A stretch of 64,000 nucleotides of DNA from Gyromitra esculenta (Eukaryota > Ascomycota > Pezizomycetes > Pezizales > Discinaceae): contig JBCAML010000006.1 of NCBI GenBank assembly GCA_038503075.1, positions 2,282,139 through 2,346,138 on the forward strand, written 5' to 3'. Within the stretch, counting starts at the first letter, position 1. Each line of letters begins with the position of its first letter. Shown one piece after another: positions 57,349 through 64,000 of this stretch. Under the pieces are notes generated by a model, which had not been told where the DNA came from, searched no databases, and saw only the letters and a program-made list of their open reading frames with translations. Position numbers and translations under genes: made by a program.

Positions 57349-58676
57349 ATGAGCTCTCCCGCCCCGCCACCTCCTCATCTGAAGCGAGCCGCCGTCGCCA
57401 CACCCCGCTTCCCCACAAAGCGAAGCCTTTGCCTGCAGCCTATAGAGACGACCCCGTCGAGTTGTTTAATCGACTCTAACTCAATCAGCTCGCACTGATT
57501 GATGTCTTGCGGGCGAACGCAGAAATGGAGATAAAGCTCAACACCGCTCAGATCCAAACAAACAACGCCAACCTTCATGCCCAACAACAAGACCAACGGG
57601 TCAGCGATGCCTCAGCACTCATTGACCGACTACGTCGAGAACGGAATGAGGCTCGCGCAAACCTTGCTCCCCCCCCGGCTCCACCAAACCTCACAGCCAC
57701 TCCCCCGCCGCCACCAGCCACCATCCATCGCTCGGAACGTATGCCGGACCCGGAGAAATTTGATGGATCCAGGACAAAACTCCCCGGCTTCATCCTCCAA
57801 CTCCGTTCAAAACTTGCGGTTAACAGGGATCGATTCGCTGACGAGAATACCATGATTCTCTATACGATCAACCGCTTGGAAGGAGCAGCCTTGGAACAAG
57901 TTCGACACACAGTCCTCCCTTCCGGCCTTACAACCTGGACCAACGCCGCCGCCCTCATCGCCGCCTTAGAGACTGCCTTCGGGGATCCCGACCCCACCGG
58001 TACCGCACGACGAGAACTGCACCAACTTCGTCAAGGCAAATGCGACTTTTCCGCCTACCTGGCGGATTTTCAACGCATCATGGGACAGCTCAACTTCGAT
58101 GAAAATTCGAAGATGGATGCCCTTGAGCATGGTATGTCGGAGGAACTAAAGGAAGCTATGGTCTTTGCTGCCGCTATGCCCGCTACTCTTAACGACATGA
58201 TCCTGGTCCTTACCCGAATGGACAATCGCATCCGAGCCCGTAAGGCAGAGAAGCGAGGGAATACCCGCGAGAATATGGGCCAGTTTAGTGCCCCAGCCAA
58301 TGCAATGACTCCCTTCGTCCCCGCCTCATCTTTCGTACCAGGAGGCCTTGCTCCTATGGATCTCTCTTTCGGACGCACCAGCAACCTTTCTCGCCCCCCT
58401 CAGGACCAAAGATACACCATGGTCAATGGCAGAAGGAAGCTATCGGAAGAAGAGAAACAATGGCGCCGTGCCACAGGGAAATGCATGTTTTGCGCCGCCC
58501 CCGATCATTCCTACGCCAACTGCCCCTCCGCCCCGAAGAAACCCACGATGAGAGGGGCTCTCACCGCACCACCCGCCAACCGGACACCTCCAGCCTCCTC
58601 TCTACCACCACCGCCTCTCCCCCCTCAGTTTTTTGCTTTAGAATCCGCCAGCGCCTCAAGCGAGGCTTTAAACTAG
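57349..58676 (+). pseudogene. gag (capsid-nucleocapsid) of the chromovirus, broken near its start
   Basis: From 57507 a 389-codon frame reads through a coiled-coil segment (QDQRVSDASALIDRLRRERN), a proline-rich linker, and the capsid part (RMPDPEKFDGSRTKLPGF, FDENSKMDALEHGMSEELK). It ends after a CCHC knuckle (CMFCAAPDHSYANC). The likely ATG at 57349 is in another frame, and a TAA at 57477-57479, consistent with CAA to TAA, interrupts the main frame upstream. At least one indel and one nonsense change therefore separate the start from the body. Confidence 0.85.
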
Positions 58677-61600
58677 TTCAACCAAGGCTGACCAGTGACC
58701 CTGCCTTGGTTCCGTCTTCTTCTCCTTTGTCTGCATTTTCAATATCCGGGTTTTCAATTTCCAGTTTAAGCGTGGAGGATCAGTTAGATGGGGAACACTT
58801 TGTAGTTTCGTGCAACATTTCCCATAATAATAAAATCATCAAAACACACGCTTTGCTAGACACTGGAGCCTCTGGATTTGCATTCATTGACAAGAATTTC
58901 GCGAGTCACCACTCTCTTCCCCTTTCGCCGTTAAAAACACATAGACAACTTGAAGTAATCGATGGCCGTCCAGTTGCCTCAGGAGACATTACTCACCTCG
59001 CCAACATTAACTTGTCCACCGGGGACACTATCCCCTAGTGCTAGGAATTCCTTGGATGAATCACCATGATGTTCACCTCCACTTTGCCGATAAACGCATT
59101 GAGTTTAATTCTAAACTCTGCACCACCCGCTGTGCCCCTCGCCTGCCTCCTGTATCAACACCCTCGATCCCTGCTCCCCCCAGACTAAATCTATCTTTCA
59201 TTGGTGCTGCCAGTTTCAGGACTCTTGCCCGAAAACATTCTTCCCAAGCCTATGCGATGTCCCTCTACGAAATTAATAAAATCCTAGAGAAAAAAACTAG
59301 TAAGGAAGAATGGAAAGCAAGGATCCCGGCCGAGTACCACGAATTCCTAGATATGTTCGATAAAAGCAAAGCCCAAGGATTACCTCCACGACGCTCGTAT
59401 GATCACAAAATACAGCTAATGGAAGGGAAAGACGCACCGTTTGGCCCCCTTTATGGAATGTCCAGGGAAGAACTCATTGTTCTCAAGAAATATATCGAGG
59501 ACAACTTGGAAAAAGGCTTTATTCGCGCCAGCTCTTCCCCTGCTGGATCCCCAGTCCTCTTTGTAAAGAAAGCTGATGGCTCGTTGAGACTCTGTGTGGA
59601 CTATCGGGGCCTAAATGCAATCACTGTCAAAGATCGATATACCTCCCCGCTTATCAGAGAAACGCTAGACCGTCTAGCCAAAGCACAATGGTATACCAAA
59701 CTAGACCTTCGAGACGGCTATCATCAAGTACGCATTGCGGAAGGAGATGAATGGAAAACAGCCTTCCGCACCCGTTACGGCTTATATGAATATCAAGTCA
59801 TGCCATTTGGCTTAACCAATGCCCCCGGAACCTTCCAGCGATTCGTAAATGACTGTCTTACTGAATATTTGGATATATTCTGTACTGCTTACCTAGATGA
59901 TATCCTCATTTACAGTGATACATTTGCGGAACACCAGATTCACGTACGAAAGGTACTACAGACACTCAAGAACAACGATATCTGTTATACCTATTGGTAG
60001 CTTAGTTGGTTACGACTTGAGTTCGCTTATGATGCACACATATGGACTAGCGTTCAATCCCCGACCATGTCGGTTATTATTAATCTTGGTTGATTATTAA
60101 TAAGATTCGGATTGGATGTTTGGTTTCCTTGTGTCATCAATGGCTGACTCTTTCGATCGACACTTCCCCGATTCGCTTATACGTTGCGTTGCCGGTTAAT
60201 TCCGACAATCACGCCATACGATAATGAGAGAGCGGAAGCGAGAAAGCGTTTCAGGGTCTATGGGATTTCTTCATGTTAGTTCATGTTATTACATAGCGCT
60301 TTGTATTCGACGCTGACTACTATAAGTAGTTCAATGTTCTACCGATTGAATGCCTTCTTCCCGATCATTAGCGACGAAGAACGAGCCTTATCAATATTAT
60401 ATTGTTTCTAGCAAAAATTACTTCCGTGCAATTTACTCTTTTACTTGTGAATTACCGGGCTTGGCTGATTAGTTATTAAAACGCTTACTATTGGAAGTTC
60501 TTCACTTTCTTCGTCGATCCCTACTTTGAACCCTACGGTTATCTTTTAGCGGTTCATAAGAAGCAGTTAGGACTTGCGCCTGTGTATTGTGTTGCGGATA
60601 GCAACCGGGCAGGTTATAGCGTCTAGATTGTTATCTAAAGCTTCTTGGAGATTTCCTGTGCGGTAAGAAGTACCGGTCTTACAATATCCTACTCAAGCCG
60701 GAAAAATGCGAATTTGAGGTACAAACCACGAAGTATTTGGGTCTCATCCTCACCCCCGATGGCATCAAGATGGACGAGGAAAAGCTCAAAGCCGTCCGAG
60801 AATGGGGAACACCAAGAAGTGGAAAGCCCAGCTTCGCCAATTTTTACCGACGGTTTATACTAGGATTCTCCAAGCTTGCCTCACCCCTTACAGCACTCAC
60901 AAAAAAGGGAATAATATTCGAATGGACGGTCGAAGCAGATATTGCTTTTGAGAACCTTAAACAAGCCTTCACCACTGCACCTATCCTCATTCACTTCGAC
61001 CCCGACAAAAAAATCATCGTAGAAACAGACGCCTCCGATTTTGTATCAGGAGGAGTCCTATCTCAATACGACGATAATGGCGTCTTGCATCCAGTAGCTT
61101 TCTTCTCAAAAAAACATTCTCCCGCAGAATGCAACTACGAGATATATGATAAGGAACTACTAGCAATTATCCGAGTCTTCGAAGAATGGCGCCCTGAATT
61201 AGAAGGATCTAAGCACCCCATCGACGTGATCAGCGATCATAAAAACCTTGAGTATTTTATGAGTACCAAACAGCTAAATCGCCGTCAAGCACGATGGGCT
61301 GAATACCTCTCTCGCTTCGACTTCGTAATTACGTATCGAAGAGACTCGGAGGAAAGCGACTTTGTGAGCGAGATCGGAGATCTCCCCAAGGAAGGGGATG
61401 AAAGATTGGCGCATCAAAGCCAAGTGGTATTAAAAAAGGAGAATATTGATCCCAAGATAAGTTTGTTGTCGGCTTCTTTGTCAAATGAAGCCGCTGAATT
61501 GGACGCCCCCCTTTTTAAACTGTTTCAAGAAGGATATATTACTGATAAGTTCCCGGAAAAGATACTCGCAGCATTAAAGAACAAAGAACAACAATCCAAG

Positions 61601-63019
61601 GAAATTACCCTAAGTGAATGCAGTAATGAGAATAATCTATTACGCTACCGCGATTGTCTCTACGTTCCCAACCTCGACTCTCTCAGACTGGAACTTATCC
61701 GAAGACATTACGACACTCCAGCAGCAGGCCATCCAGGACGTGATAAAACCTTTGAACTCCTAGCCCGAAACTTTTATTGGCCCAAGATGCGAGAATCAGT
61801 CAGTCGGTACGTCCGAAACTGCCATACCTGCCAAAGAGCCAAACCAAATACCCAACGAACTCAAGGCGTCCTTCGCCCCTTACCAATTCCTAACCGTCCC
61901 TGGCAAGAGATTTCAATGGACTTTGTTACAGGCCTTCCGGAATCTAACGGCTATGATGCTATCATGGTTATTGTTGATCGATTATCCAAGATGCGACATC
62001 TAATCCCATGCAATACCACGGTTAATTCTCGAGATGTAGCCGATCTTTATTTGCAACATATCTGGAAGCTACACGGATTGCCTACACATGTCACCTCCGA
62101 TCGAGGCACCCAGTTCACGGCTCATTTTTGGAAAGATCTTTGTGGAAGACTTGGAATTCAGGCTCGAATGTCTACAGCCTTCCACCCGGAAACCGATGGG
62201 CAAACGGAACGATTGAATGCAGTCATGGAGCAATACTTGCGCTCTTACGTCTCTTATCAGCAGGACGATTGGAGTAAATGGTTGCCAATGGCCGAGTTCT
62301 CTGCTAATAACCAGGAGTCAGCCAGCACTAAAGTCTCTCCTTTCTTTGCTAATTACGGTTACCACCCTCGTTTCGATACCACCCTCCTTCCCGTTCGGAA
62401 TACATCTCAAAGCTTAGATGCTGCCTCGTTCAGTCAAACTATGCAAGAGTTATACGATTATCTACGAACGCAAATAAGAACGGCCCAAGACATCCAAGAG
62501 ACTGCAACAAATAAGCACCGAACCCCAGCCCCTAACTATCAAGCCGGCGATCAAGTCTTTGTTTCCATGAAGAATGTTAGGACCGTGCGTAATGCTAGAA
62601 AACTAGATTGGAAATGGATGGGGCCTTACTCGGTCAAGAAAATCGTGTCCCCCTTTGCTTATGAGATCGATCTTCCCGTGTCGGTCAAGTATCACCCTGT
62701 TTTTCATGTTTCCTTGTTGAAACCCGCTGCCAACGATTCTTTACCCGGACAAGTTATACTCCCGCCTTCACCCGTGATAGTTAATGAACAAGAAGAATAT
62801 TTTATTGAAAAGATTCTCGAACAAAGAACCTATCGCGGACGGCTACAATACCTTGTCGAGTGGACCGGATACGCCCACCCCACCTGGGAACCTGCGGAAG
62901 ATCTACAAGAAACCTCTGCTCTCGAGATATTCTTGAACCAAACGAAGGTTACCGCTCCTAGTATTCGCAGGAGCTCACGCTTAAGAGGGGGAGCTACTTT
63001 CACGGATGAAGCGAGATGA
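58677..63019 (+). pseudogene. pol (protease, RT, RNase H, integrase, chromodomain) of the chromovirus, frameshifted and interrupted
   Basis: The protease segment with LLDTGASGFAFID ends at a stop at 59036-59038; one lost base puts LGIPWMNHHD in the next frame. Reverse transcriptase follows, with FVKKADGSLRLCVDYRGLN, MPFGLTNAPGTFQ and the catalytic YLDD at 59890-59901, until the nested LTR at 59983. It resumes at 60684 with ILLKPEKCEFEV. RNase H (VETDASDFVSGGVLSQ, NYEIYDKELLAI), the integrase zinc site (GHPGRDKTFELL, NCHTCQRAK), the catalytic core (SMDFVTGLP, TSDRGTQF, GQTERLNAVMEQ), the GPY/F region (WMGPYSV) and a chromodomain (YLVEWTGYAHPTWEPAEDL) follow in one frame. The stop at 63017-63019 lies 22 bp inside the 3' LTR. 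Confidence 0.93.
59983..60683 (+). mobile_element. Solo LTR (701 bp) nested in the reverse transcriptase, with tRNA-like promoter boxes
   Basis: Runs from TGTTATACC to GGTCTTACA and is flanked by ATATC (59978-59982 and 60684-60688). Removing it restores NNDILLKPEKCEF in frame. Within the first 80 bp lie TAGCTTAGTTGG at 59998-60009, a full match to the Pol III A box, and CGTTCAATCC at 60051-60060, a B box with one mismatch, in the order and spacing of a tRNA gene. The rest has no coding potential. Confidence 0.9.
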
Positions 63020-63411
63020 TGGGTTAGGGTTCGGGATGTAATGGTTGCAACGGAGGATGGTTTCTTTATAATGTCTTTGTTGTTCGGCTGTGTTTCGGTT
63101 ATGAGTCACGAGGGGAATTGCGGGGTATATAAGGGATGGATCTTGGATGGTTGTTATGGTTTTCTTCTCTTCTCCTTAAGCAACGTTCTCAGTTTACTTC
63201 TTCTGTATTTGTTCAATACTATCTCGATTCTACCTCAGAATCCTCGCGGTCGCTGTCGCTGTGAAACACTCTTACACTTAACTCGCCTTGAGTTAAACCC
63301 ACGTAGGACCTGTAGAAAACTTCGTCACTCTTATCGCAACGGTTCTCGTTTAAGTAGCTCTGCTCACCTTCTGGGATACAGAAGGGCTTAGACTGGGACT
63401 GAACCGTGAGA
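62998..63411 (+). repeat. 3' LTR of the chromovirus (414 bp)
   Basis: Begins TTTCACGGATGAAGCG after the polypurine tract and ends CCGTGAGA before the GGTAT duplication. It has a TATA box (GTATATAAGG, about 63125-63133). It also contains GGGTTAGGGTTCGGG, which resembles telomere repeat. Confidence 0.93.
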
Positions 63412-63505
63412 GGTATAGTCGCGGTAAGGAGTCAGGAAGGGTAGTCGAAAGCTAAGACCGTGTGCGTTGTTGAACGTCTACGAGGTTTCGTCTGATTTCT
63501 AGACT

Positions 63506-63978
63506 CCTCAGTTAGCTGAGACAGGAGGGAATATATACAACCCTCTTGGCGGATGCGGATCTTAGGGGGATCCGAGCGGAAGGCCTCTCGGCCGAGCCAC
63601 GATGATGCAATTTCGATCGACTAGCGGCGGCAGAGTTTGGTTACTCTTTCGGGTAATCGAAACCTGTGTACGCGTCATCTAATATCCGGGTATGCGGGAG
63701 AACTCGGGGTAAACCCAGAAACATGCAGGTGATACTACGTGCGTCATGCACTCCGCCACGATGCAGTGTTACGTGCAGGGGGCGGCTGTTTGGTCCGTCG
63801 GCTATCCTCGGCCCGGGTCGACCCGTCGGCCTAACTTCGGTCCGAGCTCGGCCCGAGGGCTCCGCTAAGTCCGACGCCAAGACGCCAAGGCGGCTCGGAG
63901 ATAACATCCGTTCCGTTCCGTGCCAAGATGCCAAGGGTTGTACCACCCTTCCTAATCCGAGGAAGGGCTTCAAAAGGG
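63506..63978. other. GC-rich subtelomeric stretch
   Basis: No credible gene; overlapping frames on both strands of the GC-rich part are shadows of composition. Words such as CGGCCCGGGTCGACC, GCTCGGCCCGAGGGC and two copies of GCCAAGA(C/T)GCCAAG give it internal short repeats. Confidence 0.55.
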
Positions 63979-64000
63979 TTTAGGGTTTAGGGTTTAGGGT
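63979..64000 (+). repeat. TTTAGGG telomere-type repeats (three units, running off the window)
   Basis: Three perfect TTTAGGG heptamers plus one T end the window, preceded by AAAAGGG. The G-rich strand points towards the right end, as expected for a chromosome terminus. Whether the array continues cannot be seen. Confidence 0.75.

Larger units (their letters stand above)
56928..63411 (+). mobile_element. Ty3/gypsy chromovirus, complete ends but inactivated (6484 bp)
   Basis: Flanked by the 5 bp duplication GGTAT (56923-56927 and 63412-63416). The order is LTR, gag with zinc knuckle, protease, reverse transcriptase, RNase H, integrase, chromodomain, polypurine tract (AAGAGGGGGAGC), LTR, which is diagnostic of chromoviruses. 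The ends are TTTCACGG and CCGTGAGA, short inverted repeats rather than TG/CA. The element is dead: a stop and a frameshift in the gag leader, further frameshifts before the protease and before the reverse transcriptase, a probable small deletion after the reverse transcriptase, and a 701 bp solo LTR nested in the reverse transcriptase. The chromodomain in related elements steers integration to marked chromatin. Confidence 0.95.
56901..63505 (+). repeat. Subtelomeric repeat, copy 4, split by the Ty3/gypsy element
   Basis: The left part (56901-56927, GGGGAAACGTTAGTTTCCTG then GGTAT) and the right part (63412-63505, GGTATAGTCGCGGTAAGG onward, ending TGATTTCTAGACTCCTCAG) form one unit interrupted exactly at GGTAT. 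Confidence 0.85.

Noticed and set aside
59987..60072. A functional tRNA gene
   Set aside because: The A and B boxes are good, but the T-arm stem pairs poorly and no convincing anticodon arm forms. The segment is the start of an LTR present twice.
63641..63983. Two frames of about 105-110 codons on opposite strands near the end
   Set aside because: They are mirror products of GC-rich subtelomeric DNA without motifs.

Overview
The window looks like the end region of a chromosome from a filamentous ascomycete (Pezizomycotina). Coding exons are interrupted by 40-112 bp introns with GT...CTAAC-like...AG signals; one intron is 366 bp. The genes include a fungal-type xanthine dehydrogenase, a CBM35-GH26 mannanase and several fungus-expanded hypothetical families. 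The sequence becomes rich in retroelements towards the right and ends in TTTAGGG repeats. Species cannot be named; the wide gene-free gaps would suit a TE-rich, gene-sparse genome.

Layout. 1-8.5 kb: the 3' end of a phenol-hydroxylase-like monooxygenase, a small hypothetical gene, an F-box/ankyrin gene broken by four in-frame stops, a long empty stretch, and a C2H2 zinc-finger regulator. 8.5-21.3 kb: a MITE-like palindrome, xanthine dehydrogenase (six exons, one GC-AG intron), two foldback elements that share termini, and a secreted beta-mannanase. 22.3-30.7 kb: four hypothetical genes, three of which resemble fungal nuclease-like families (PD-(D/E)XK, a possible Rai1/DXO relative, and a protein with a conserved C-terminal glutamate-rich block). 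One of them carries a 4-copy minisatellite inside an unusually long intron.

33.9-54.9 kb is the most striking part. Four genes form two divergent pairs: A (1370 aa, minus) with B (1118 aa, plus), and C (a 317 aa lectin-like beta-propeller, minus) with D (2224 aa, plus). D joins a ComEC-type metallo-beta-lactamase domain to a very large DUF6603-like beta-rich body. A and B match no family I can name. None has an obvious signal peptide. I propose that this is a co-inherited system of giant intracellular proteins; its function is unknown.

55-64 kb is subtelomeric. At least four copies of one repeat are present, and two of them are split by retroelements: a 729 bp solo LTR, and a 6.5 kb Ty3/gypsy chromovirus that itself contains a second 701 bp solo LTR of the same family. 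Each insertion has a clean 5 bp target duplication. The chromovirus is dead (stop in gag, frameshifts, nested LTR). A GC-rich stretch then leads to the terminal TTTAGGG repeats.

Exon joins were worked out by hand from reading frame and splice signals. Total CDS lengths divide by three for the zinc-finger regulator, XDH, GH26, the nuclease-like genes, and A, B, C and D. No database was searched, so family names come from motif recognition.
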